DNA of 35,516 nt from Gammaproteobacteria bacterium (lineage in GTDB: Bacteria; Pseudomonadota; Gammaproteobacteria; GCA-2400775): positions 1 to 35,516 of the forward strand of contig JAESQP010000055.1 in assembly GCA_016765075.1 (NCBI GenBank), in the 5' to 3' direction. The position numbers and the translations under genes were made by a program. The notes beneath the pieces are model-generated. The model worked only from the letters and a program-made list of their open reading frames with translations, was not told where the DNA came from and did not search any database. Shown here piece by piece: positions 27,265-35,516 of the stretch. Every line of letters starts with the position of its first letter. The stretch's first letter is position 1.

Positions 27265-28013
27265 TAACTATCCAGGCGAGCCATGATCTCGTCAGAAATC
27301 TCGGCATTAGAATAAACATCTTGCACATCATCGAGATCTTCCAATCGGTCAATTAACTTCATTAGACTTTCAGCTCCACTAAAATCCAGGCCTGCTGCGA
27401 CCGAGGCACGCATGGTCACCTCGGCCATCGCTGGCGCAAGACCTGCTGTTGTCATGACGGCGCTGACACTGGCAAAATCTTCAGCGCTAGTGACCACTTC
27501 GATTGAACCATCATCCTGGTTTACCACATCCTCGGCACCGGCTTCGAGCGCCTGCTCCATAATTGCTTCTTCATCGCTTTTTGGTGGGTAGATCAGCACC
27601 CCAATTTGGCTAAAAAGATAAGCCACTGAACCCGCCGTACCAAGATTGCCGCCATGCTTGCTAAAAGCATGACGCACTTCAGCCACGGTGCGATTACGGT
27701 TATCGGTCATACAATCGACCAATACTGCTGTACCACCTGGGCCGTAGCCCTCATAACGCACTTCTTCGTAATTTTCACCATCGATATCACCTGAACCACG
27801 TTTGACCGCACGTTCAATTGTATCTTTAGTCATGTTGGCAGCGAGCGCCTTATCGATCGCCAGACGCAGCCGTGGGTTAGCCGCCACATCACCGCCGCCT
27901 GCACGTGCTGCAACAGTAATTTCTCGAATTAATTTGGTGAAAACTTTGCCGCGCTTTTTATCTTGCGCGCCCTTGCGATGCTGAATATTCGCCCATTTAC
28001 TGTGTCCGGCCAT
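27264..28013 (-). CDS. yebC: YebC/PmpR family DNA-binding regulatory protein
   Basis: A 249-residue protein with the family start [20 protein letters not shown] and the blocks [20 protein letters not shown] and FSKHGGNLG. YebC proteins bind DNA as regulators, and some members help ribosomes at proline stretches. Its place directly before ruvC is widely conserved. Confidence 0.96.
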   Translation of the reverse strand: MAGHSKWANIQHRKGAQDKKRGKVFTKLIREITVAARAGGGDVAANPRLRLAIDKALAANMTKDTIERAVKRGSGDIDGENYEEVRYEGYGPGGTAVLVDCMTDNRNRTVAEVRHAFSKHGGNLGTAGSVAYLFSQIGVLIYPPKSDEEAIMEQALEAGAEDVVNQDDGSIEVVTSAEDFASVSAVMTTAGLAPAMAEVTMRASVAAGLDFSGAESLMKLIDRLEDLDDVQDVYSNAEISDEIMARLDS

Positions 28014-28089
28014 GAACTCTTCTTTAGCTTATTGAATAATTAGACAAGCTTACCATTGCTAGCCATCTTGATTAAGGGGGGAACAAGAT

Positions 28090-28731
28090 CTAATCCTGTT
28101 TAAAAAAGCCGTGATCAATAAAATGGATAACTTGGATCGCCACATATTCAGAATAAAGCAATAAGGTGTGCGAATGCGGCTCAACAGTATGGTCAGCCAG
28201 GCCAGGCAGTTTGGTCGATGCCACGGTGACCGTGCCATCATGCGGTCGCCGTAGCCCGCCTGTGATAAAACCCACGCCTACCCGGGAAGACCCAGCAATC
28301 ACGCCAATATCTGCCTCACCTTGCCAATCAGCCGCAACAGTGGTCAGGCCACCCTCAGCAATGCTTTCGCCCAATAGCCAACGCCCAAGTTGATAGCGAG
28401 ACAGGGTTTTGGCCACATCACTGCCCAAAAACGGCGTGCCGATAGCAATAAAACGTCGCACATTAAACTCTGGATGGTCTTGTAAACACGTTAAACAGAC
28501 ACGACCACCCAAACTGTGCGCAACAAGATAAATGGCTTGGCCACGAAACTTACGCAAAAACCAGGCTAAAGCTTGCGCGTTTTCAGCAACCGTTTTTGTT
28601 CGTGAGGGGTAGTTAAAGATGGCAGTCTGCCAACCTGCACGTTCGATATGCGTTTGCAACCGCGACATAATGCCGCCACTCATTAATACGCCGTGAGTGA
28701 GGACGACGACACCACCTTGTAATTCAGCCAC
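28090..28731 (-). CDS. Alpha/beta-fold hydrolase (lipase/esterase-like)
   Basis: A 213-residue protein with the oxyanion start VVLTHGVLMSGG and nucleophile elbow LVAHSLGG (Ser73). RRPHDGTVTVAST offers the Asp and the late HSHTLLL the His. It resembles small lipase/acyltransferase-like hydrolases. It has no signal peptide, so it is probably cytosolic. The start is GTG 28731, 22 nt after nadA; substrate unknown. Confidence 0.82.
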   Translation of the reverse strand: MAELQGGVVVLTHGVLMSGGIMSRLQTHIERAGWQTAIFNYPSRTKTVAENAQALAWFLRKFRGQAIYLVAHSLGGRVCLTCLQDHPEFNVRRFIAIGTPFLGSDVAKTLSRYQLGRWLLGESIAEGGLTTVAADWQGEADIGVIAGSSRVGVGFITGGLRRPHDGTVTVASTKLPGLADHTVEPHSHTLLLYSEYVAIQVIHFIDHGFFKQD

Positions 28732-28753
28732 AGCGTTTAGAGGCTATGAAATT

Positions 28754-29854
28754 TTAGTCAAGCGCCACTGACACATCAAACATGCGTTGCAGTGCTAAAC
28801 GTGCATACTCGGCCTCTTCTGCTGGCACTGTAATGCGATTAACGACATTGCCTGCGACCAGGTTTTCTAACACCCACAATAATTGCTGTGGATTAATACG
28901 AAACATGGTTGAACACATGCAGATCATGGGTGACATAAAGTGCACATCTTTGTCTGGGTTCTGCTCGTTAAGGCGATTGACTAGGTTCAATTCCGTCGCT
29001 ACCAACCAACGTGTTCCAGCTGGTGAGGCGTTAACAGTATTGATAATATATTCAGTCGAGCCAACTTCATCGGCACGCTGGCAGACTTCATAGCTAGCCT
29101 CGGGATGGGCAATAATTTTGGCATTCGGGTATTTGGCTAAAAAAGCATCAATGTGTTTTGCTTTAAACATTTGATGCACTGAACAAAAGCCTTTCCATAA
29201 CAACACTTTGGCGTTGCGAATTTCGTCTGGTGTTAAACCGCCCATAGGCTGGTTATAGTCCCACACCGCCATTTTATCAAAGGGAATGCCCATACGATCA
29301 GCGGTATTACGGCCTAAATGCTCATCGGGGAAGAACAGCACCTTTTCACGCTGTTTAAAACTCCAGTCGATAACATCACTGGCATTGGTTGAGGTACAAA
29401 CAATACCGCCATGACGACCGCAAAACGCTTTTAGGTCAGCAGCAGAATTAATATAGGTAACGGGTGTAATGGTTTCATCAGGATCAAGTACCGTTGCCAA
29501 CTCGCGCCATGCGCGCTCAACTTGAGCAAGATTGGCCATATCTGCCATGGAACAACCGGCAGCCAAATCAGGCAACATGGCGATTTGATCAGGACGCGAT
29601 AACACATCGGCGACTTCGGCCATAAAGTTGACGCCACAAAAGACAATGTAGTCAGCTTGTGACTTGGCTGCATACTGTGACAGCTTGAGCGAATCGCCAG
29701 TGACATCGGCATGACGATAGACTTCATCACGCTGGTAATGGTGACCAAGAATAACCAGCTTATCACCCAACTTGGCCTTTGCTACGCCAATGCGCTCATC
29801 ACACGTTGCCACGTCTAACTCACTAAACTGCTGTACGGGTAGGGCTGTTGTCAT
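28754..29854 (-). CDS. nadA: Quinolinate synthase NadA
   Basis: A 4Fe-4S enzyme that condenses iminoaspartate and dihydroxyacetone phosphate to quinolinate for NAD. It has 366 residues with VILGHHYQRDEVYRHAD, the CGVNFMAE block with a cluster Cys, VCTSTNAS, and the C-terminal Cys in SPMICMCSTMFRINP. ATG 29854 follows AGGTG; a TTG one codon upstream is less likely. Its Fe-S cluster would depend on assembly systems such as the SUF operon in this window. Confidence 0.97.
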   Translation of the reverse strand: MTTALPVQQFSELDVATCDERIGVAKAKLGDKLVILGHHYQRDEVYRHADVTGDSLKLSQYAAKSQADYIVFCGVNFMAEVADVLSRPDQIAMLPDLAAGCSMADMANLAQVERAWRELATVLDPDETITPVTYINSAADLKAFCGRHGGIVCTSTNASDVIDWSFKQREKVLFFPDEHLGRNTADRMGIPFDKMAVWDYNQPMGGLTPDEIRNAKVLLWKGFCSVHQMFKAKHIDAFLAKYPNAKIIAHPEASYEVCQRADEVGSTEYIINTVNASPAGTRWLVATELNLVNRLNEQNPDKDVHFMSPMICMCSTMFRINPQQLLWVLENLVAGNVVNRITVPAEEAEYARLALQRMFDVSVALD

Positions 29855-29895
29855 CAAAACACCTGTCGGCCTATATCTGTGAGGATAAATAAAAC

Positions 29896-29901
29896 ATTAT
29901 A
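29896..29901 (-). promoter_or_regulatory. Candidate -10 box upstream of nadA
   Basis: A perfect TATAAT on the minus strand about 42 nt before the nadA ATG, in an AT-rich stretch. No convincing -35 at 17 bp is seen, so this is a weak call. Confidence 0.35.
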
Positions 29902-29959
29902 TAAAACAATCGCTTAATCTTAGCTTAACCTAAAAATAGGCGTTTTAGTCTGCTCATCC

Positions 29960-30066
29960 ATAACTACTCACCCACCTTGGCGCAGACCCAGTGTCCGTCA
30001 TTCCAGCAGTCTTTTAGCCGGAATGACGAATGGCTACTTTCATTCGAGCCAGGGGTAAGTAGTTAT
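29960..30066. repeat. Nested inverted-repeat element between nadA and aspS
   Basis: Outer arms ATAACTACTCACCC and GGGTAAGTAGTTAT match at 13 of 14 bases. Inside lies another palindrome, CGTCATTCC...GGAATGACG (29996-30028). The 107-bp element almost touches the aspS stop codon. It looks like a small MITE with a second palindrome inserted, and its RNA could also act as a 3' hairpin for aspS. Confidence 0.7.
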
Positions 30067-30068
30067 AC

Positions 30069-31856
30069 TCATCCTTGATCTTCAACACTCGGTTTTTTCG
30101 CCAACTTTACGCCCAGTTCTCGCAGCTGTTCAGGCGCCACCAAACTCGGCGCGTCCGTTAACAAACAACTGGCACTTTGTGTTTTTGGAAAGGCGATCAC
30201 ATCGCGTATTGAGTTGGCACCCAGCATCAGCATAGCAAGGCGATCCAGGCCAAAGGCCAGTCCACCGTGTGGCGGACAACCGTAGCGCAAGGCATCGAGC
30301 AAGAAGCCAAATTTCTCTTTGGCTTCTGCTTCACCGACACCGAGCAATTCCAATACGGCTGATTGCATCGCGGTGTCGTGAATACGAATAGAGCCGCCAC
30401 CGAGCTCCGTACCATTGAGAACCATGTCATAGGCGCGAGATTTGGCGGCGCCGGGGTCGGCCTTGAGCTGGTCGATACTATCGACTGATGGCGCGGTAAA
30501 CGGATGGTGCAGTGCATGCCAACCGCCTGCATCATCGGCTTCAAATAGGGGAAATTCGGTGACCCATAATGGCTGCCAACCCTCTTCTACCAAACCAAGG
30601 TCATGACCAACTTTAACGCGTAATGCACCCAAAGCTTCATTAACCACTTTGGCTTTATCGGCGCCGAAGAAAACAATGTCGCCATCGGCCGCCTCGGTTG
30701 CTGACATGATTTGCATGACGATATCGTCAGGCAAGAATTTCAGAATCGGTGATTGCAACCCTTCGACGCCTTTGGCGATCTCATTGACCTTAATATAGGC
30801 CAAACCTTTGGCACCGTACTGACCCACATACTTGGTATAGCCATCAATGTCTTTGCGGCTGAGTTTGCCGCCTTGCGGTACGCGCAGCGCAGCGACACGA
30901 CCATTGGGGTTTTTCGCTGGCCCGGAAAAGACTTTGAACTCAACATCGCGCATTAAATCGCTGACTTCGATGAGTTCCAGTGATACACGTAAATCAGGGC
31001 GATCACTACCAAAACGCTGCATGGCTTCGTCATACGGCATGCGTGGAAACGGGTTTGGTAATGGTATATTCATAACCTTGGCAAAAGCCTGACGAATCAT
31101 TTCTTCCATCATGGTCATGATGGTGTCCTCGTCAACAAAGGATAATTCGATATCGAGCTGGGTAAATTCTGGTTGCCGGTCAGCACGTAGGTCTTCGTCG
31201 CGAAAACAACGTGCAACTTGGTAATAACGATCCATGCCCGACATCATCAACAATTGTTTAAACAACTGTGGCGATTGCGGCAGCGCAAAGAATTCGCCTT
31301 GATGTGTGCGACTTGGCACCAAGTAATCACGCGCACCTTCGGGTGTCGATTTAGTCAAAATCGGCGTTTCGATTTCTAAAAACCCCTCATCAGCCAACCA
31401 ATTACGCAAGCTATTCGTCAGCTCTGAGCGTTTGCGCAAACGATTTTGCATCATTGAGCGACGCAAATCGAGATAGCGATAACGCAGACGATTATCTTCA
31501 CTCACTTCGGTTTCGTCATCGACGGGTATCGCTGGCACATCGGAGCTGGCTAAAATCGTGACACGTTGATTGAGCACTTCAATCTCACCCGTCGCCAAGC
31601 CTGAGTTTTCAGTACCTTCAGGACGACGACGAACGATACCTTCGACCTTTAAGACAAATTCACTGCGCACGCGCTCGGCAATAGCAAAGCTATCGATATT
31701 ATCAGGGTTAAAAACGATCTGGGTTAAGCCATCACGATCACGCAGGTCAACGAAGATCACGCCGCCATGATCGCGGCGGTTATGTACCCAGCCACACAGG
31801 CTGACTTGTTGGTCTATATTAGAGGCGTTGAGTTCGCCGCAGTAATGGCTACGCAT
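30069..31856 (-). CDS. aspS: Aspartate-tRNA ligase, likely non-discriminating
   Basis: A 595-residue class IIb synthetase. N-terminal OB-fold anticodon domain ([20 protein letters not shown]), class II motif 2 ([20 protein letters not shown]), a bacterial GAD insert and motif 3 ([13 protein letters not shown]) are visible. His30 followed by Gly31 matches the signature of non-discriminating AspRS, which also charges tRNA-Asn; this is inferred. The frame is open from 31931, but ATG 31856 with AAGGA upstream gives the family start MRSHYCGEL. Confidence 0.97.
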   Translation of the reverse strand: MRSHYCGELNASNIDQQVSLCGWVHNRRDHGGVIFVDLRDRDGLTQIVFNPDNIDSFAIAERVRSEFVLKVEGIVRRRPEGTENSGLATGEIEVLNQRVTILASSDVPAIPVDDETEVSEDNRLRYRYLDLRRSMMQNRLRKRSELTNSLRNWLADEGFLEIETPILTKSTPEGARDYLVPSRTHQGEFFALPQSPQLFKQLLMMSGMDRYYQVARCFRDEDLRADRQPEFTQLDIELSFVDEDTIMTMMEEMIRQAFAKVMNIPLPNPFPRMPYDEAMQRFGSDRPDLRVSLELIEVSDLMRDVEFKVFSGPAKNPNGRVAALRVPQGGKLSRKDIDGYTKYVGQYGAKGLAYIKVNEIAKGVEGLQSPILKFLPDDIVMQIMSATEAADGDIVFFGADKAKVVNEALGALRVKVGHDLGLVEEGWQPLWVTEFPLFEADDAGGWHALHHPFTAPSVDSIDQLKADPGAAKSRAYDMVLNGTELGGGSIRIHDTAMQSAVLELLGVGEAEAKEKFGFLLDALRYGCPPHGGLAFGLDRLAMLMLGANSIRDVIAFPKTQSASCLLTDAPSLVAPEQLRELGVKLAKKPSVEDQG

Positions 31857-31951
31857 CACGGCTTCCTTTAGGTAAATAGTAAGAGTAAAAAACTTGCTTA
31901 AAGTGATCGGCGATGATGGTACGGCGCGCAATCATTTAGCGCAACACCAAG

Positions 31952-32108
31952 GGAGCTTCTGATGTGTCTGGGACAGCGAGATTGTGCCTAAAATATTTCA
32001 GATCAAGACGCAAATCGCAGTCAATAGCGGGGCTATTGGCAAGATTGGCGCCGAAGAGTTGGAAGATTTCAGATCCAAAGTCGTGTTCCATGACACATCA
32101 GAGGCTCC
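31952..32108. mobile_element. MITE-like element between fmdB and aspS
   Basis: A 157-bp element with terminal inverted repeats GGAGCTTCTGATGTGTCTGG and, at the right end, the complement GGAGCCTCTGATGTGTCATG (17/20 match). The bases CAAG flank both ends (31948-31951 and 32109-32112) as a likely target duplication. There is no transposase. The inner part GAAGAGTTGGAAGATTTCAG is repeated in the element at 35258. The ends resemble those of IS5-group insertion sequences; that assignment is tentative. Confidence 0.75.
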
Positions 32109-32126
32109 CAAGGAGCCCTCAGAGCG

Positions 32127-32504
32127 CTACGCTCCCTTGGGCTGCTTCGTTGTACTGGCTACAGGCTTTGGCGATGGATCATCTTTAAAACGAATACCTT
32201 TTGGGTCAGTGGGATCAGAACCATGAGGCGGCTTTGGCGGCCCCAGAGTCTTACTATTGTATTCGTCATCATGCATTTGTTTGGAATACTTGGCATCGTT
32301 ATCCATAAAACTTTCTTTGTTGTGACGACCCAGCGTTGGTGACTTAAGCCAGGTGTCACCCTTAGAAATACGTGGCGCAGAGACTAACCTCTGAAGTTCT
32401 GGCTTATTGCATTCCGGGCAATCGGTCAGCGCATCAGCGCTAGCTTTTTGCATTTTGGTCAATTGGTGTCCACAGGACTGGCATTGGTACTCGTAAAACG
32501 GCAT
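32127..32504 (-). CDS. FmdB-family zinc-ribbon protein
   Basis: A 125-residue protein with an N-terminal zinc ribbon: YEYQCQSCGH and CPECNKPELQRLVSAPRI give two Cys pairs. A polar, probably disordered tail ends in QPKGA. FmdB-family proteins often lie next to aspS; their function is unclear. ATG 32504 has GAGG upstream. A MITE separates it from aspS. Confidence 0.87.
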   Translation of the reverse strand: MPFYEYQCQSCGHQLTKMQKASADALTDCPECNKPELQRLVSAPRISKGDTWLKSPTLGRHNKESFMDNDAKYSKQMHDDEYNSKTLGPPKPPHGSDPTDPKGIRFKDDPSPKPVASTTKQPKGA

Positions 32505-32624
32505 AACAACCTCGGCGGTATTCAATATTATTTGAAGTTAGCTGATCATTATATACAAAGGACGGGGAAACCCCCAAAATAGCCATATCAGCCTCCCACA
32601 AAATAATAGCCAGGTAGCACCGAC

Positions 32625-34412
32625 ATGCCCGAATCACGCCGAAAAAACTGGCATACACTCGCTAGCCTACTGCCTTTTTTATGGGAATTCCGCGCTCGCG
32701 TCATACTCGCCATGGCCTTCCTGGTCGTTGCCAAACTGGCCAGTGTCGGCCTGCCACTGATACTCAAAGAGATCGTCGACGCTCTCGACCGCAGCCAAAA
32801 CATCCTTATCGCTTTGCCTGTCGGGCTGCTTATGGGCTATGGCCTCGTCAGGCTAATAGCCGCTATCTTTGGCGAATTGCGTGACCTGATCTTTGCCAAA
32901 GTACTGCAACGCGCCATTAGACGCATTGCTATCAAAGTGTTTCGTCATCTTCACACCCTAGCCTTAAGTTTTCATCTTGAACGCCAAACAGGCGGAGTTT
33001 CGCGTGATATCGAACGTGGCAGCCGAGGCATCAGCTTTGTGCTCAACTTTATGCTGTTTAACATCTTGCCAACATTACTCGAAATTGGCCTGGTCACGGT
33101 CATTTTATTGATTTATTACGACCCTATCTTTGCCATTATTACCTTTGTCACCGTTAGCATTTACATCACCTTAACGTTGGTGATTACCGAATGGCGCTTA
33201 AAATTTCGCCGCACCATGAACGAAATGGACTCCAAAGCTAATACCAAGGCCATCGATAGCCTGATTAATTACGAAACCGTTAAATACTTTGGTAACGAAG
33301 ACTTTGAGAGCCAACGTTACGATGAAAACATGATGGTGTGGGAAAAAGCCGCCATACAAAGTCAAAGTTCCTTATCGCTATTGAATATGGTGCAAGGCGC
33401 AATTATCACCATAGGCATTACCGCCCTGCTCTTTCTCGCTAGTGATGGCATCGTTAAAGAGGAATTAACGCTCGGTGATTTCGTGCTGATTAACGCCTAT
33501 CTATTACAGCTCTTTATCCCGCTTAATTTTCTCGGTTTTGTTTATCGCGAGATCAAAAACTCGCTCACCGACATGGAAAAGATGTTTACCTTGCTCAACA
33601 AACATCAGGAAATTGAAGACAAAGACGATGCCAATGACCTTGATATTGCCAATGGCAGTGTAGCGTTTAAAAAGATCAATTTTTCTTATCAGACAGAACG
33701 ACAAATACTGTTCGATATCGATTTTAAAATTCCTGCTGGTCACACCGTAGCAGTAGTCGGCACCAGCGGATCAGGCAAATCAACGCTAGTACGTCTGCTG
33801 TTCCGCTTTTACGATGTCAATGATGGCGCCATCACTATTAATGGTCAAGATATTCGTCATGTCACACAACATAGTTTGCGCAACAATATTGGCATCGTGC
33901 CACAAGACACTGTGTTATTTAACGATACCATTTATTACAATATTGCCTACGCCAAACCTGATGCCGAGCGTAATGAAATTTTTGAAGCAGCCAAACTTGC
34001 TCATATCCATGAGTTCATTGAATCCATGCCTGATGGTTATGACACTATGGTTGGCGAACGCGGACTGAAATTATCAGGCGGCGAAAAACAACGTGTGGCC
34101 ATTGCCCGCACGATCTTAAAGAACCCTAAAATATTAGTATTTGATGAAGCCACCTCAGCATTAGACTCAAAATCCGAACGCGCCATTCAAAGTGCCTTGA
34201 CCGAAGTTTCCACCAACCATACAACACTGGTTATCGCCCACCGCCTGTCTACTATTATCAGCGCCAATCAAATACTGGTTATGGAAAAAGGCCGTATCAT
34301 CGAACGTGGCACGCACCAGCAACTACTCGCCATGAAGGGGCACTACGATCACATGTGGCAATTGCAACAGGAAGAAAAGAAACATAGCAGTGATGACAGC
34401 ATCGATACATAA
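32625..34412 (+). CDS. Atm1/ABCB7-type ABC exporter (fused permease-ATPase)
   Basis: A 595-residue half-transporter. About six membrane helices (residues ~20-310) include the Atm1-typical NYETVKYFGNE loop. The ATPase domain has Walker A GTSGSGKST, the Q-loop VPQDTVLF, signature LSGGEKQRVAIA, Walker B ILVFDEATSALD and the H-loop IAHRLS. Atm1 relatives export glutathione- or sulfur-linked compounds tied to Fe-S or metal handling; substrate is inferred. It overlaps the next gene by 20 nt. Confidence 0.93.
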   Translation: MPESRRKNWHTLASLLPFLWEFRARVILAMAFLVVAKLASVGLPLILKEIVDALDRSQNILIALPVGLLMGYGLVRLIAAIFGELRDLIFAKVLQRAIRRIAIKVFRHLHTLALSFHLERQTGGVSRDIERGSRGISFVLNFMLFNILPTLLEIGLVTVILLIYYDPIFAIITFVTVSIYITLTLVITEWRLKFRRTMNEMDSKANTKAIDSLINYETVKYFGNEDFESQRYDENMMVWEKAAIQSQSSLSLLNMVQGAIITIGITALLFLASDGIVKEELTLGDFVLINAYLLQLFIPLNFLGFVYREIKNSLTDMEKMFTLLNKHQEIEDKDDANDLDIANGSVAFKKINFSYQTERQILFDIDFKIPAGHTVAVVGTSGSGKSTLVRLLFRFYDVNDGAITINGQDIRHVTQHSLRNNIGIVPQDTVLFNDTIYYNIAYAKPDAERNEIFEAAKLAHIHEFIESMPDGYDTMVGERGLKLSGGEKQRVAIARTILKNPKILVFDEATSALDSKSERAIQSALTEVSTNHTTLVIAHRLSTIISANQILVMEKGRIIERGTHQQLLAMKGHYDHMWQLQQEEKKHSSDDSIDT

Positions 34413-35268
34413 CACTCCGAGAGCCTGCCCCCGCGAAGGCGTGGGGGCACGTAGCATACTGATTACGGGTTGCTCTAGCGGTATTGGCTACGCCACTGCC
34501 AAAAGCTTATCTAAGCGCGGCTACCGTGTTTTCGCCAGCGCACGCAAAATGGAAGATGTTGAGAAATTAAAAAGAGAAGGACTCAACACAGTGCAACTCG
34601 ACCTTGCTCATAGCGACTCTATTCAAAACGCACTACAACAAGTTTTAGCGCAAACCAATGGCGAACTTTATGCCTTGTTTAATAACGGAGCGTATGGCCA
34701 ACCCGGTGCAGTCGAAGATTTAAGCCGTGATGTCTTGCGCCAACAATTTGAGACTAATCTTTTTGGCACCGTGGAACTCACCAACCTGGTGATACCTATT
34801 ATGCGCAAACAAGGCTATGGTCGCATTATTCAATGCAGTTCAATACTTGGCTTTATCGCGCTAAAATACCGTGGTGCTTATAACGCTAGCAAATATGCTC
34901 TGGAAGGCATTAACGATACGCTACGCCTGGAATTGCAGGGCAGTGGTATTTACGTCTCTTCAATTCAACCAGGCCCGATTAGCACGCGTTTTCGTGCCAA
35001 CTCTCTAGCCATGTACCAAAAAAACATCAATGCAGAAAATAGCTTCCACAAAAAAATCTATCAAGCTATGGTGGAACGTTTACAAAAAGCAGGGGCAGCA
35101 GTACCGTTTACACTACCTCCTGATGCCGTAGTAAAAAAAGTCATCCACGCGCTGGAAAGTCGCCGACCAAAAAATCATTATGCCGTGACTTTTCCAACCT
35201 ACTTATTTGCTCTATTAAAACGTATCCTGCCAAGCCGATTGCTGGATAAAATACTTGGGAGCCTCTGA
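34393..35268 (+). CDS. Short-chain dehydrogenase (YbbO-like)
   Basis: A 291-residue NAD(P)-dependent oxidoreductase. Nucleotide motif TGCSSGIG, structural motif FNNGAYGQ, Ser in QCSSILG and catalytic [10 protein letters not shown] are intact, with the PGPI block near the C-terminus; closest in look to E. coli YbbO (aldehyde reductase-like). The first ~20 residues ([13 protein letters not shown] region, residues 8-20) are encoded by a palindromic repeat at 34419-34450. The last residues GSL and the TGA stop are supplied by the MITE end at 35258. GTG 34441 would be an alternative start that skips most of the repeat. Confidence 0.9.
   Translation: MTASIHNTPRACPREGVGARSILITGCSSGIGYATAKSLSKRGYRVFASARKMEDVEKLKREGLNTVQLDLAHSDSIQNALQQVLAQTNGELYALFNNGAYGQPGAVEDLSRDVLRQQFETNLFGTVELTNLVIPIMRKQGYGRIIQCSSILGFIALKYRGAYNASKYALEGINDTLRLELQGSGIYVSSIQPGPISTRFRANSLAMYQKNINAENSFHKKIYQAMVERLQKAGAAVPFTLPPDAVVKKVIHALESRRPKNHYAVTFPTYLFALLKRILPSRLLDKILGSL
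34419..34450. repeat. Palindromic repeat copy 7, inside the SDR coding sequence
   Basis: GAGAGCCTGCCCCCGCG / GCGTGGGGGCAC, the same family as copies 1 and 2. It keeps the reading frame and adds [12 protein letters not shown] to the N-terminus of the SDR protein. Confidence 0.75.
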
Positions 35269-35315
35269 TCAATTCGTGGAACACGACCTTGGCGGCTGAA
35301 ATCTTCCAACTCTTC
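35258..35315. mobile_element. Partial second MITE copy, right arm only
   Basis: GGAGCCTCTGATCAATTCGT, then GGAACACGACCTTGG and CTTCCAACTCTTC, match the reverse complement of the right half of the 31952-32108 element. It is preceded by CTTG, the complement of the CAAG next to the other copy. The left half is not seen; a palindromic repeat and aminopeptidase sequence follow instead. Confidence 0.65.
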
Positions 35316-35322
35316 GTTGTAC

Positions 35323-35357
35323 CCCAAGAGCCTGCCCCGTGCTTGACACGGGGGCAC
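35323..35357. repeat. Palindromic repeat copy 8, inside the MITE/aminopeptidase junction
   Basis: CCAAGAGCCTGCCCCGTG / CACGGGGGCAC copy. Relative to the 31952 MITE, about 50 extra bases (35316-35365) are present exactly between GGCGC and the GAAGAGTTGG complement. Confidence 0.7.
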
Positions 35358-35516
35358 TTCCTTCGGGCGCGATCTTGCCAATAGGCCCACTGCTTTGTGC
35401 CATTGAAACCACGCCAGGCCTCTTTGAATTCAGTGGCCTCATAGAGGGCTAAAGAGGCCATATAAGTGGCAAAACTCTCATTTAACCAAAGGTCATTCCA
35501 CCATTTCATAGTGACT

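Larger units (their letters stand above)
35141..35516 (-). pseudogene. M1-family aminopeptidase fragment, C-terminus lost
   Basis: From the window edge the minus strand reads [19 protein letters not shown], then [15 protein letters not shown] and KQWAYWQD. This is the segment just after the HExxH site of M1 aminopeptidases (PepN type), and the Glu in WLNE is the third zinc ligand. True similarity stops near 35366; the frame then runs through a palindromic repeat and the MITE to a stop at 35141 on the opposite strand of the SDR gene. M1 proteins continue for several hundred residues, so this copy is truncated and probably inactive. Its 5' part is outside the window. Confidence 0.75.

Noticed and set aside
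31964-32226. Short plus-strand ORFs across the MITE
   Set aside because: They lie inside a non-coding mobile repeat and the antisense of fmdB, and match no protein family I know.

Overview
The window reads as chromosomal DNA of a non-enteric gammaproteobacterium of moderate GC content. The main clues are the minus-strand block aspS / nadA / yebC-ruvC-ruvA-ruvB / tolQRAB-pal-cpoB / queE-queC / tRNA-Lys, the paired metX-metW, a sufBCDS-sufT operon and a BepA-like protease. The AspRS has the His/Gly-Gly N-terminal signature seen in non-discriminating enzymes of this kind of bacterium.

Layout. 1-569 (minus): 5' part of an FG-GAP/integrin-type repeat lipoprotein, broken by a frameshift. 855-2254: proC-yggT. 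2456-4423: a dynamin-like GTPase. 4574-6329: metX-metW. 6330-11941: a SUF iron-sulfur operon behind a promoter carrying two IscR-type operator sites; no iscR gene is in the operon. 12086-14434 (minus): DUF6580 membrane protein, rhodanese lipoprotein, exonuclease III and a small lipoprotein. 14501-15973: BepA-like metalloprotease. 15974-18546: repeat-rich accessory island with three decayed GIY-YIG/palindrome modules, a TerB-like gene, a GNAT gene, an EAL-domain remnant and an IS-like end. 18547-31856 (minus): the long housekeeping block described above. 31857-32504: a MITE and fmdB. 32625-35268: an Atm1-type ABC exporter and a YbbO-like short-chain dehydrogenase. 35141-35516: the truncated end of an M1 aminopeptidase.

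How it works together. The core genes cover cell-envelope maintenance (Tol-Pal, CpoB, BepA), Holliday-junction processing (RuvABC), queuosine precursor synthesis (QueE, QueC), NAD synthesis (NadA), methionine synthesis (MetX/MetW) and Fe-S cluster assembly (SUF, plus an Atm1-type exporter elsewhere in the window). A 33-codon ORF with a good ribosome binding site sits between ruvB and tolQ, where ybgC is usually found.

The most unusual layer is the repeats. One palindromic family (core AGAGCCTGCCCC...GGGGGCA) occurs at least eight times: in intergenic gaps, next to GIY-YIG nuclease remnants, inside a MITE-like element, and in frame inside the SDR coding sequence. One GIY-YIG module is internally deleted but keeps both flanking palindromes, as a non-autonomous mobile element would. 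These palindromes, the GIY-YIG modules and the MITEs are the best candidates for an under-described mobile system here.
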